A DNA stretch of 64,000 nucleotides from Sphagnum compactum (Eukaryota > Bryophyta > Sphagnopsida > Sphagnales), in the NCBI GenBank assembly GCA_965153455.1, contig OZ234493.1, positions 29,564,213-29,628,212 on the forward strand. Reading direction: 5' to 3'. The notes beneath the pieces are model-generated. The model was not told where the DNA came from, did not search any database, and saw nothing but the letters and a program-made list of their open reading frames with translations. Each line of letters opens with the position of its first letter. The first letter of the stretch is position 1. Shown in pieces: positions 36,440 through 47,599 of the stretch. Made by a program: the position numbers and the translations under genes.

Positions 36440-39400
36440 AATAATTGAGAGGGTGGTGGTGATGCTACTCATTTGTAGGGACATGAGAGAGATCCTATCC
36501 ACATTGATTTTTTTCCTTTTTGTTTCTGTTCGTTTTCTTTGGGGGAGGGGAATTGGAGGGGCGGTGAGTGTTTTAAGTTCACAGTTCATCATAGGATCAT
36601 GAATTTGGACTGATTCATTGAACTGTGATTTCATCTTCCATGACTATTTATTTATGTGCAAATTCTTTGCACAAATGGAATGTTTTTCAGTTTCAGAGGT
36701 GTTATTCTGATGCGTTTCTTTACATACTATATAGTTCTATACCTCTTTGCTTCAAAATCATTGAGTCAAGTCTTGAAAACGTACTCATGGGTTGTATAGT
36801 CTCTAAGCTCTTGTTTCAAGCATTCTTTTTGGTTCCCTTTGAAAAAATGTACTAACAAACTACTCAAGATCAGCTTCCATTCAGGCTTGGGTCAACAGAA
36901 ATTAAGTCAAGGATCTGTGATCACTGATGATCCATCCCTCTGTTGGGTCATGTCTGAGCTCTGTCATTTCACTCCAGCAAATCCCACAAAAGCAGAATCT
37001 ACAAATCTTTCTGATGGTAAAAGAGAGATCTCCACTCTTGCTCATCCTCTCTCTGACTGACATAAAAACTCTCTACTTAGTAAATTTACTGGCAGACAAG
37101 AGCTTGGTTTTGGCCATATCTGAGGGAGAGAGAGAAAAAAATTATTAAAAAATCATAATAGTATCAAGATGTAAGGTTTTAGGTATGGGAAGATTGCTTA
37201 CTTTCTGATGTCTTTATTGTCATGCCATCTCTCTCTCTATGGGAAAATGCACCTGGACAAATGACAAGTGAACCTGGAGATTTTTGTCATCCGATTTGAA
37301 ATTCCACTTGATTCCAGAAAAATGGATGGATCATACACATGTGCTGATCAAGGGTTGTCCCATCAAAGATCCATTTCACATGGTTTTTCTTTACAAAAAT
37401 CTCAAAAAATTGTCAATTATTTTAAGACATCAATTTGTTATTCGCTTATTTTGGTAGCCAATGGATAAAGGTTGTCTATGGGAATGTTGTCTACTCTTTT
37501 TGTGCTATTGTAGTGTACTTAAGAACGACATTATAATATGACTTTATGAACAAAGAATGAAATCACATTGAAATTCATAGCGTTTTGCAATATGCTATAG
37601 GAAAGAGGTTGACGATACTTTTTCTCAAATGTGGGCCATGATGAGTTTGGACAGTCCAAGTTAGTCTATGGTTCATTTGTGCATCAATTTGATTTCAGAA
37701 CACATAAATCAACCTCTTGTTTGCATTTCTTATTAATTAACTCCTTATGTTTTGATGTTAAAAATGATAATTAAAATTCAAGACCAAAGCAATGAAAATG
37801 AAGTAGATGAATAATTGACAAATATTTGGCACATGAACAACCAAGTATGAATCTTTGCAATCAAAATTATCTCATGTTTATGGGGCCGACTTGATCAAGA
37901 TTTTGACCATAGGACAAATCCAAGTTCGTATTAAAAAAAAAAATAAAAAAAAATATATATATATAAGGAGGGAATGCATTGGTAGTTGGTTTGGGTTTTG
38001 ATCCATGGCCTTACAAACATCTTTGGTCATTATATAGATTGTGCTTGTCATTGCATTTAATAATCCTCAAAACCCTTAACAAGAGGAACTCCATATCGTC
38101 TCACCCAAAACCCGACGATTGGAACTACTTGCAACCTCTTGGTTGTACTAAAAGTCGTTACCCTTGTATGACTAATACATTTGTACATACATGCAATGAA
38201 CCTTTTAAATTTATTCTCAAATGATCAAAATCTGGAATATTGAAATTGGGAACAGCAGTTCTATTATTGTTATATTATTTGGCAAAAGGTGCTGATTATC
38301 AATAACATTATCAATAACAAGGATTGTTATTGTTATTTCAAGTTCGTTGTATGGGCCAAGATTGATATCGATTTCAAACATTTTGGGGTGTTTTGAAGTT
38401 TGGTTGTAAGTCATGCTTTAAAATGACCACAAGGCTTCATAAAGACTTCATATTCTTTGTGTTTTGATGAACTTATCGGTGGAGTGCATTCCCAAGTCTT
38501 GCAGTTTTTGGGGTTGGGTTAGATTCATTGGTTCATCACAATTCAAGGGTCCAAGGTTAATCCGATATATTAGTTTTCCTTAAGAATAATGCTCCATGTT
38601 AGGATTTCTAATTTAATCAATAATGGATCGTATTCTAATTTCCAAAGCGTCTCTAAGATGATATAGTGTTGGGCTAATTTTGGTGGTCAGTTCTCAAATA
38701 TACCTCAAGGGTCCAAGTTAAGTGAATTATATTGATGCTTTCCTTTACGAAAATATTCCTACACACTTGTCATCTATTTAATTTGTTGGGTGCCTTCCCA
38801 AGTTTCTAAGAAGAAATTCTGAATAGTTGCTATTATTAGTAAATCACAACATATCTTCATAAATGTGAATCAACATCCCACGTTTTAGATCTTTTATATT
38901 TTGATCATTGGAGAACCCTTATCCCAATTGTTGGCCATAATATAGATGACTCATAATACATCCCAACATAGTATCATTTCCTTATGTATCTCTTGGAGTC
39001 TCATGGCATTGGTCCCCTGCGTTAACTTTTGGGTTAACAACTTACATGGGTTTCAAATTAACCCATCAACATCTTGGTGCCTTAAGCAAGTCAATGCTTA
39101 ACTAAGAATAATCCTATATCATTAAATCCCAATAACAAACTTGCTAGATAGCTTGGATGAATCCATCAACCACTTCAGTTGCTATTACAAGAGTAAAAAG
39201 ATTTCCATGATAAAAAAATCAACCACTTGGAGAACATCCATTAAATGCTTGCATTTATCCAAATCAAATATTTTTTAATGTAAAATTTGAACAATTATCA
39301 TATGTTATATGGGTTCATCATCCGTTTGGGTATACATCACTCCCAATCTGAAACTCTTGCACTTTATGTGTAAGTGAAATCGATGCCTCTATAGGGGTAA

Positions 39401-40230
39401 TTATAGGATGGATGTACTTAACAACCTAGCCTTCAACTTTTTGAATGTTTGTTATGAGAATTTTCAAAATCCCAATCCTTAGTTTTGCCTTGGTGAGTTT
39501 AGTGAAGGGCTTTTGGTTATCTTACAAAAACTGTTAATAGGTCAATTGCTCACAATAGTTAAACATGCAGAAGCTCACATCAAATTAACTTTCATTGAAG
39601 TATGGAATTTTTAAAAATTACAGTTCATTAGTGAGTTAAACTTCAAGTCCTCCAAAACAAACTATGTGTCAGGTGTTATTATTTTAATCACATGATTAAG
39701 TCTAGTTTAATTAGGTCTAATCTTAATTAGTGAGGCTAATCCACTTTAGCAGTTAGTTTAGTTGCAGACTATTTTTAGTGTTGAATAAGTTCAAGCTTTT
39801 TTGTGTTTAGGATATAATTTTGTGTTATGTGATTTCAAATCAATTTTGATGATTTGAGATTTTAGAACATTGTTTTTCTGCTTTGCAATTTTAATGCGTT
39901 TTCACAGTTTTCATTTTGCAGATCTTGTGTGATTTAATGTTTTTCTATGTTCTGGACTTGGATTTCTATGTTTTGTTCTTTGTAGGTGAGTTTTTTTTTA
40001 ATTACCAAAAGGGACAATTTGGGTTGATACGTCATTTTGGGTATCATGCTATTATTTTATTCATGTGTGTGAACAATGATAGGTCTAAATGTCAATATGA
40101 TAGCGCACGACATATGCGACTTAATAAATTTGAAACCCACCCTATACTTTCATAGGCGTAACACTTCAACCCATGCACCTTCAAGTGTTCAAACCAATCG
40201 TGGTTTGGTATATAAGCCTGCACATAATAT
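36440..40230. other. Intergenic DNA without recognisable genes
   Basis: About 3.8 kb. Overlapping ORFs at 36399-37148 are somewhat less AT-rich but frame-broken and motif-free. An (A/T)-rich run lies at 37929-37963. No bounded transposon was found. Confidence 0.4.
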
Positions 40231-40379
40231 ATAATCTTGTTTATGCACTGGTTTCAAAGGACCCTACCAGGCTTGTATGACTTAAGGCAATTACCAGCTG
40301 TGTGCCAGTACCAGTCTGGTAGGGACCTGAGTTGTATCTAAATTTCAGACTGGTGTCAATATTAAGTATAAACCTACCT

Positions 40380-40560
40380 AATACCAACCAAAAATCAATC
40401 CTGGATCCAATATCAGGCTGGTATGGATTCTTTTAAAAGGACTCAATATGAGGACCAGGCTGGTATGAAAACTTTAAAGGTACCCAATACCAGGACCAGG
40501 CTGGTATGAAAGCTTTCAAAAAGTAACCAATACCAAGACTGGGCTTCTATGTTCAACTAG
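40380..40560 (+). repeat. ~42 bp tandem repeat with ACCAGGCTGGTATG core
   Basis: GCTGGTATG recurs at 40417, 40459 and 40500, spaced 41-42 bases, inside units resembling ACCCAATACCAGGACCAGGC. Looser copies of the CCAGTCTGGTA phrase extend upstream to about 40300. CCAG..CTGG within each unit is self-complementary. Confidence 0.7.
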
Positions 40561-41109
40561 GCCAATTAGGGTTCAAATCCCCCATTAAAAATTATAATGA
40601 CGAGTGATTCATTGGACCTGGTTTAGGTATGATGATTATAAGGTCCATAGTATTTCATCTTATCAAAATCTAGCTCAAAAATCCACTTAGCTCATTCTCA
40701 AGTGAAGAGCCATGAATTTGTGTTTTTTGGATCTTTGTCTTTTTAAAATTTCTTTTTGCCCAACACCATATTCCCGAGCAAATTTTTAATACCTTCACCA
40801 ATTTGCATCCTGTTTCTTTTCAATTGAATCTTAATCCAATTGTTCAATTCAATTCAATTCAAAGTCTTTTGTTGAATTGGAATTCAATTCAAATTCCAAT
40901 CAATGTATTTGAATACAGTTTAAGAGTCTGGGTTCAACTCAAGCAACATGCAATGTCATTCAATATTTTCATTCAAATGAAACTTAATTTTCACAAAATC
41001 AATTTGCTTCTTTCATCAATGGATTAGTTAATCATCACAAGTAGTGCACAGCAATGTGAATCCCAGGTTGAATATTATTATATCATCAATCACTATTATA
41101 TCAGGTTGA

Positions 41110-41715
41110 ATGTTGCAGCAGCACACACATATGGTGGGAAAGCACATGACACCTGTTGCATACAATCCTGTAGTCCAGAGTCCTTTAAAAGACTACCAAA
41201 TGCAACAAGGAAGTTATCAAGTTTTAGATGATGGACTTCCACATTACTATTTGTCATTGAAGGGAGAGGATCGGGAGCAAATGTACAGATCTCTTGATGA
41301 CAAACTGTAGGATCTAAGGACTGTACCTCTCAGCCCAAAGTTGATCATGTGGAAACTTGAGGAAGTGCAGGATGATGTTAGTACCATCCAAGGTAGGTGT
41401 TTGCCAGGTATCACCCAACACAATGTGCTCTACATGCCTCTCAAACATCAATGGAAGTAGGTGGAGGAGCTAAGGTCTCTCAAAATTTTGATTACAGTAC
41501 AAACAATGCATTTGAAGTCATATTCAGGTACAAGTCTGTAGTGGGCAACGATCCCACAGTCCAGTATTCATGACAAAGGATTGATGTTTTAGCAGTGAAA
41601 ATCGGAGTTAATTCTCTCTCATTATTGCTGGATCACCGCTCTGCTTATAGGACTTGTCTTCCAAAGCCCTTGCAATATAAGATTCCTAAAATAATGGTGC
41701 TCAGGTATTGGCCTT
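41110..41715 (+). pseudogene. Unrecognised decayed coding segment convergent with ARPC2
   Basis: Two protein-like stretches follow each other. 41110-41400 reads SYQVLDDGLPHYYLSLKGED, REQMYRSLDDKL, a TAG at 41308-41310, then DLRTVPLSPKLIMWKLEEVQ and DDVSTIQ, ending at a good donor-like CAAG/GTAGGT. From about 41400, in another frame, FARYHPTQCALHASQTSMEV, AKVSQNFDYSTNNAFEVIFR, a TGA near 41571, then QRIDVLAVKIGVNSLSLLLD and YRTCLPKPLQYKIPKIMV run to 41705. The composition is that of a soluble plant protein, not low-complexity DNA. I do not recognise the family. It could be a broken gene end, an exon remnant or a captured fragment. Confidence 0.4.
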
Positions 41716-41777
41716 AAAAGCTCCTGCACAGTGATCTTAAAGGGTGCTAATGTTACAAAACTTAGGGTGTCTACCTC

Positions 41778-44700
41778 CTATATTAAGCGCTTGAAGTTTC
41801 GGCCTTGTGCAGTTTTCTTCTTCTTCTCAACATCAGGTTTCGCTCTATTCAGTGCCTGCATGACACACCAAATGAGCTCCATTAGTATGACAGCAAGACA
41901 AGGTCATCAATTGATAGTGTAATCCACTTCCCTTGGATAAAGAATTTTCAGCCTTCCAGCAGTTTTTCGTTCTTGAGGGAAAGCCCTTCATTGTAGACAA
42001 ACTATATCTGAACTCACAAGTCACAGGATGGAATGCCCAGTAGACTACAGTTGGAGAATATACCCTGACAAACAGCTTCAAAAGTATTAAGAACTTCTCC
42101 ATGATACTTATGATCTACATCAACCTGAAGAGAACTAAGAGATGACCCAACAATAGTTCATAGAGATTTCAGATTGAACAATATATCAGTGAGAAGGATG
42201 GAAAACAGGAAAACCCGCCTGGTAAACAGAGAAAAGACTGAGTGGTTTGAACAATAACAACAGTCACAACATTGTCAACACCAAAATGTATGGTAGTGAC
42301 CAGCTACCCTAACATCCCTGCTGACTTCACCAGTTCCTCTCAGTGGGTGGAGGTCAATGTCAACATGCCCTGGCAAAGTGGAGCAATACTTCCATGATGG
42401 ATTGATTTGTTCTTGAAAGTCAGGACCACAGCAAACATTGATACAGAACAGAGTTTGAATGAACCTGGATTAGATTTTCAACACGCCTCCGCATCCTAGT
42501 GTGCATGAAAGCCTTTGAGCACTGCAATCAAAAATCCACTTCAGTACACTGTCTGCTTCAGCAGACCATCTGAAATATAACATCTTTTATCCAACCCTTT
42601 TAGCAAACCTTGGAACTGAGAATTCTACCACCTTCAATTACAATCCAGATTTGAGCCACAATCAGCCGCCTCACATGCATCTACAATCACATGAGGCTGA
42701 ACATTTCCTGCTTGTGGAAGCTACAGAAAAATACAGCTTCTCTTGCAACAGAGATAACTTTCAATCCAAGTGGTTCCACCAGGTGGGTGGGTCTCAGATG
42801 CAATTTGAAGGCAATAGATGGCATATGAGGATGTCCTTGTGGGGATGCACATAATTTGCATAAAAAAGCCTGCATATCAGGAGAAATTCTTCAAAAAATG
42901 AAAATGATCTATCAGGTTCAATCCTGGATTTCATGACAAACCTTGATATGATAACTGACATAAGCGTAAAAAGTTGAGAGGTTCCAAACAATTCTCTCCA
43001 GCTTGTCCGGTTCAACATGGCGGGGAAAGATCACTGCAGTCAACATACATCATCAATACATAGTCAAGAAGACAGTTGCATGGTTGAATGTGATCACAAC
43101 CTCTAAGAAAGTCAAGCAAGAAACCAGAGACATTTAGGGCCTAGGCTAGAACAAGGTGAGTGACGATTACTTCATGAGTACTGAAAACTTCTCCATGCTT
43201 ATGATTTAAGTGACCTGAATTGAGACATGACCGGATAATAAGGTTTGCGATATTTCAGACCTGAACATATCAGCAAACAGGAAAAAGAGGAAACATGACC
43301 CAAAAGAACACAGAGAACAACAATGAAACTGACAAGAAGTTTGTACAACAGCAACAGTCACCCCATGTTCAGAGACCTTACTAGCAACATTTATGGTATC
43401 AACCAGCTACCCATAACATCCTCACTGAATTTCATCAGCTCCCAGCAGTGGATGGAGGTCGATGCCACACAGTAACTTATGTATTGAGTTTGAGTCACAG
43501 GACTGGTAGTAACAGGAAAACTCAGCCATGATGCTGGCTTGTTCAAAAAAACCTAGAAGAGCAGGAGAAGACAAAGGAATCCAAGAAACCAGAACACAAA
43601 AAAACGAGACAGGAACAAAATCTAAGTAAGAAATGAGGAAGGAAAAAGAGGAAACAAGACAGAGAGCTATGAGAGCAAGATCTTTTGACAACAAAGTGGG
43701 GATTTGGAAAGCTCCCCACTTAGGATTAAGGTGAGTGACAACCATCATTACCCTACCAAGCTAAAGCAGTACAACATTAATGATGACTTCTGATGTCACC
43801 CCCTAGGACCGTGCAATTTGCATATTAAGACACCTCACCAGCACTTTGTCCAGACCTGATGCTTGCCGACAAGTCAGAATTACAACTAAAGCCTTCAGTT
43901 CGAAGACAAATATTCGAGAATTTAGCAAAAATTCCTCACAACCCAGATTACTTGTAAGACTGGACATCTGTTTATCTGCCCCAAGGTCCTGAAAGAAATG
44001 CCAAAGGAGACAAGACCAGAGTTGGCAACCAACACACAAGTGGCTGATCTTCAGCTTTAGAGTTGGAGATGGTAAGAGGAGTACCAAAAGAGACAAAACC
44101 AGAGTTGGCATCCAAAGCATGAGCAGGTGCTCCTTTCAGCTCTAGAGGTGGAGATGGTGACCACAGGCATGGTGGAGCAGTGCTAAGCCCTGCTGATCGC
44201 CTTGCCTCCATAAATTCCTGCCCAGCCCTCCTGTACACACATTACTTTTCCTCCCTCAATAGAGCCTTGACATTTAGCCCCATGCCTCCAAACTGAGTCA
44301 GTTGTAGAAGCCATGAGCTGCATCATTATGGCCAGTAGTGTGTAACATAGTTTCCTCTTATGCACTGTTCAAGAACATTTACATTTTGCCTAGGATTCAG
44401 TTCAGTGATGGATGATACCTGGCGCATCAACCAAGCAAAAGCAATCACCCAGTGTCCTGAGAATTTATGGATGAATTTTGTAAGCCTTTCTGTGAGTGAG
44501 CAATGATAGTGACAATTGATCCATGTTGAACATGTACCTGAACATGAGAACCCTAATTTTGGTGACCTAATTGTTTTAAGGAGCTCCTAGGGTGGGGTTT
44601 ATCTGTGGTATAGAAACCTGCAGGCAAAAGCTACAGCAACACTTCTAGTAACATGCAAGAACATCATCTCTGCAGCCTTACAATAAAGATCAGACTCACC

Positions 44701-46760
44701 TGCAGGAATGATGTTGCAAGCACAACATCATTGCTGTCCTTATACCGCATTGGAAAGACAACTGTTACTTTTTCAGCCTGCAAGTATCATCAGATTGTGC
44801 ATCATCTCAGAACTACTTTCACTGATATTCTCTACCTTATGTAGAAAGGATTCCAATCCATGCCATGGTGCAATTGAGCAAGAAAATCTCCTCTTTGCTC
44901 CCTTTCTTCTGATGCAGAAGTTCTGTGTTTGTGAGAGAATGCTAATTGAAATTTATATGTAGCAAATGTGTGAGATGGACCTTTTGTCAGTTTAAAGGAG
45001 ATTAGTTATACATTGATGCTTTTGACACTGTAAGTCATGTCTGGAGAGACTATACAATGCACCACATCATCATAAACAAGGTCACAAAAGTGGTCCCAAG
45101 AAATGCAAATTTTGCATGCACAGATGTGACTGCAGAAAGTTGGGCTTCTGCAGTGCCAACTTATGCCAAAATACCAGTAGATTTTTAAGCAGTGGGATTT
45201 TCTCTCCAAAGGCACATGCACAGGTAAAGGTGCAGGTTTCTCTCCAGAATTTCTTTATCATTGCCATGAAAAAGTGTCCCCAATGAAGGTGAACACAACA
45301 AAATCCATACACAAGGTCCAAATCCACATTGAGGTGGGATACCTACCTGTGGGATTAGGAAATATGACTGCCGTGGGCGATGCAATAGGGCAACAAGATT
45401 ATCAGCATCAGGAGCAACAGTTCTTGAAGCCAAATGCTTCAAAATCTCCCGAAGTGGTGCCCCTAGCACTATTGTTCGCAACGAAGCCACTTTCGTCATC
45501 TGCTGCATGCGATCCACTGCCCAATCCCAACCCTCCAAACCATCAGTGAAAAATTCCTAGGGTTTTCTTCTATCTGAGGCCAGCACTTTGAAAACCATTG
45601 TCACCTATTACTGTGAAATAACCCATACAAGTGCAGCAAGGATAGAGACAGGAGGATGGACATGGCAGGGGGTTTGTGGTTTTGTACATACCTTCAGTTC
45701 CAGCAAGTTTAGTTAAGTCCAACCGGATTGTTAGATGAAAGCCTGCCTCTGGGGGGTCGAACACTTGAATAAGTGGCCCATATGCAGCATTAACAGCCTC
45801 CATTGCACCAAAAGGAAGACCACCTGAGAAAACAGTCTCAGGTGGTGGTGGAGGCAAAGCAATTGACAAAAGCACATGTTGAGGATCCTTTGCTGAAGCC
45901 TGCATTCATTCAGCCCCATCAGATCACACCACAAATCTGCAAATGCCCAAAGGCAAAAAGATTGGCCTCATGACCTTTCAATTATTCTTTGGCACAGAAG
46001 CTTACAATCATAGCCTGACTCCAATAATGCTTAGATGGAAGGATCTGATCACATGGAAAAAATGGAAAGTTCAGAGGTACTTAAGAAACCCTAAGCAAAG
46101 TAGAATTTTTGTTTTCCTTTTCAGACTGTCAGCCTAACACTCAAAATCCATCTTCAATATAGGGTTGTGACTCTGAAAAGCTCAGACAAAAGTCTGACAG
46201 AGGTTGAGGCAGCAAGTATTTGCAATAAGCAATACCTGAATGTGATACCGCACATCATCAAACTCCACAAGATGAAAATCCACCTCTGCAGGCTTCTCCA
46301 TACTACCACAACACAGTAAGAGAGATTAGAATGCAATCAGAGTTTTGGAGAGATATTGTCTCGAAAAAATTTCATTTTCTGGTTGTCTTACTGCTGATTA
46401 GGGTTATGCTTGCGCATAACTGAAGCAGAACAGAACTCACAAACCAGGAAATCCCTAAAAATTAGGAAAAAGAAGAAGCCCAAACACGGATTGATTTCCT
46501 GGTCCTCGAATGATTGAAAGGATCAAATGCAACCCTCTCAAGAAATCACGTCACACAGAGGTGTGTCAACATTCTGGGGTTCTTGAGATTTCGAAAACCA
46601 GGACAGATTTCAAATGAGGAAGCGGGGAAGATTCTAGGGTGCGTGCACGCACGGGTGTGGTGAAAGATGATGATGATGAGAGATTAAATAGTACTTACTT
46701 CTTCAGGCGCGTATGAAGAACCTGCTGCAGCACACGCGAAGGACCCTCCAACAGAATCAT
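41778..46760 (-). CDS. ARPC2: Actin-related protein 2/3 complex subunit 2 (ARPC2, p34), intact nine-exon gene
   Basis: ARPC2 is the large structural subunit of the cytoplasmic Arp2/3 complex. It forms the core with ARPC4, contacts the mother filament and supports branched actin nucleation; its Arabidopsis homologue is DISTORTED2. Coding exons, all with GT..AG introns: 46760-46699, 46302-46236, 45899-45692, 45516-45347, 44777-44700, 44217-44085, 43033-42942, 42521-42465, 41855-41778. All phases join, giving 945 nt and 314 residues (about 318 in Arabidopsis ARPC2A). Family landmarks in order: MILLEGPSRVLQQVLHTR (exon 1), VEFDDVRYHIQ (2), HVLLSIALPPPPPETVFSGG (3), GAPLREILKHLASRTVAPDA (4), KVTVVFPMRYKDS (5), EFMEARRSAGLSTAPPCLWS (6), VIFPRHVEPDKLER and YAYVSYHIK (7), FMHTRMRRRVENLIQ (8), LNRAKPDVEKKKKTAQGR and NFKRLI (9). 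The start is the first ATG giving the conserved MILL N-terminus. Introns are 175-1051 bp. No lesion is seen. Confidence 0.96.
42085..42400. repeat. Intron 8 copy of a diverged repeat shared with intron 6
   Basis: Aligns with 43183-43475 over ~300 bp in the same orientation. Shared phrases include AACTTCTCCATG, AACAGGAAAA, CAACAGTCAC and, near the end, ACCAGCTACCC.TAACATCC followed by CAGTGG.TGGAGGTC. By eye about two thirds of positions match. Confidence 0.6.
43183..43475. repeat. Intron 6 copy of a diverged repeat shared with intron 8
   Basis: Counterpart of 42085-42400. The two copies lie in different introns of one gene with exons 7 and 8 between them, so the exons themselves were not duplicated. 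Either two insertions of one repeat or copying between introns would explain it. Confidence 0.6.
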
Positions 46761-47092
46761 TGTCTGAGTCTTTTTCTCTGTCTCTGTGTATCTGTATCTG
46801 TATCTCTCTCTCACGCTCCTTCTTCTCTCTTTTTTTCCTATTACTCTCTCTCTTTCTCTCACTCTCTCTCTTTGATTTTTTTCCCTCTTTGTTCTTTCCC
46901 TTTTTTTCTCTATTCTCTTTTTGTTTGCCACTCACAGCAATGTGGTCATATCCCTCCCGCTGCTTGCTGCCTTCTGCTCGCTCCCTCGCTCGCTTGATCT
47001 GCGTTGCTGTACAACGCAGACAGGCGCACAAGAGACGCGACGCGCGTACACTCTCTCTCCTCGTTCTGTTTTTCTGTGTCGCAGCTTGGAGA
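46761..47092 (-). promoter_or_regulatory. ARPC2 leader/promoter region with GA-rich tract
   Basis: On the ARPC2 sense strand the ~165 bases before the ATG are almost pure purine (GAGAGA/AAAGAG runs), as in many plant 5' leaders. The 115- and 143-codon ORFs through it are made of R/K/E or S/L/F repeats and are not genes. A GC-richer block with CGCTCGC and GCGTGTCGC-like CpG sites lies at 46960-47040. No certain TATA box could be placed. Confidence 0.45.
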
Positions 47093-47590
47093 AAAGTCTC
47101 ACGTCCTAATCCACGCTGTCAGAATCTTAGGTCTCAAACCCACGTCCTGATCCACGCTCTCAGACTCTTACGTCTCAAGCTCAGGTCCTGATCCACGCTC
47201 TCTGAATCTTATGTCTCAACAAATCCACGTCCTATTCCACGCTGTCAGAATATTACATCTCAAAACCCACGTGCTGATCCATGCTGTCAGAATCTTGTGT
47301 CTTAACAAATCCACGTCCTATTCCATACTCTCAGAATCTTTGGGTCTCAAACTCACATGCTGATCCATGCTGCTCAGAATCTTAGGTCTCAAAGCCACGT
47401 CTTAATCCACACTATCAGAATCTTAGGTCTCAAACCCATGTCCTAATGTAGGCCATAAACCTGTTAAGTTTTTCAAAAATCCATGTCCTAATCCACGCTG
47501 TCAGGAACCTCAGATCTCAAAACACAATGTCCTACTGCTTACTGTCAGAATCTCAGGTCTCAAAATCCATGTGTCAAAGATTCAGGTCTT
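47093..47590. repeat. Minisatellite, ~42 bp units, upstream of ARPC2
   Basis: About eleven imperfect units of 35-45 bases. Each has the order GGTCTCAAACCCACGTCC, TAATCCACGCTGTCAGAAT, CTTA. Units become more diverged away from ARPC2, and one near 47440-47480 carries extra sequence. GTCTC (a BsmAI-type site) and CACGTCC recur in most units. Confidence 0.85.
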
Positions 47591-47599
47591 AAAAGAGTG

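Noticed and set aside
43422-44365. Minus-strand ORFs of 105-108 codons in ARPC2 intron 6
   Set aside because: Apart from exon 6 (44217-44085) they are intronic read-through. The exon joins its neighbours in phase without them.
46684-47191. ORFs of 115, 78, 94 and 143 codons on both strands next to ARPC2 exon 1
   Set aside because: They translate a purine/pyrimidine tract into K/R/E- or S/L/F-rich text. Only the last 20 codons of the 78-codon frame are real, as ARPC2 exon 1.
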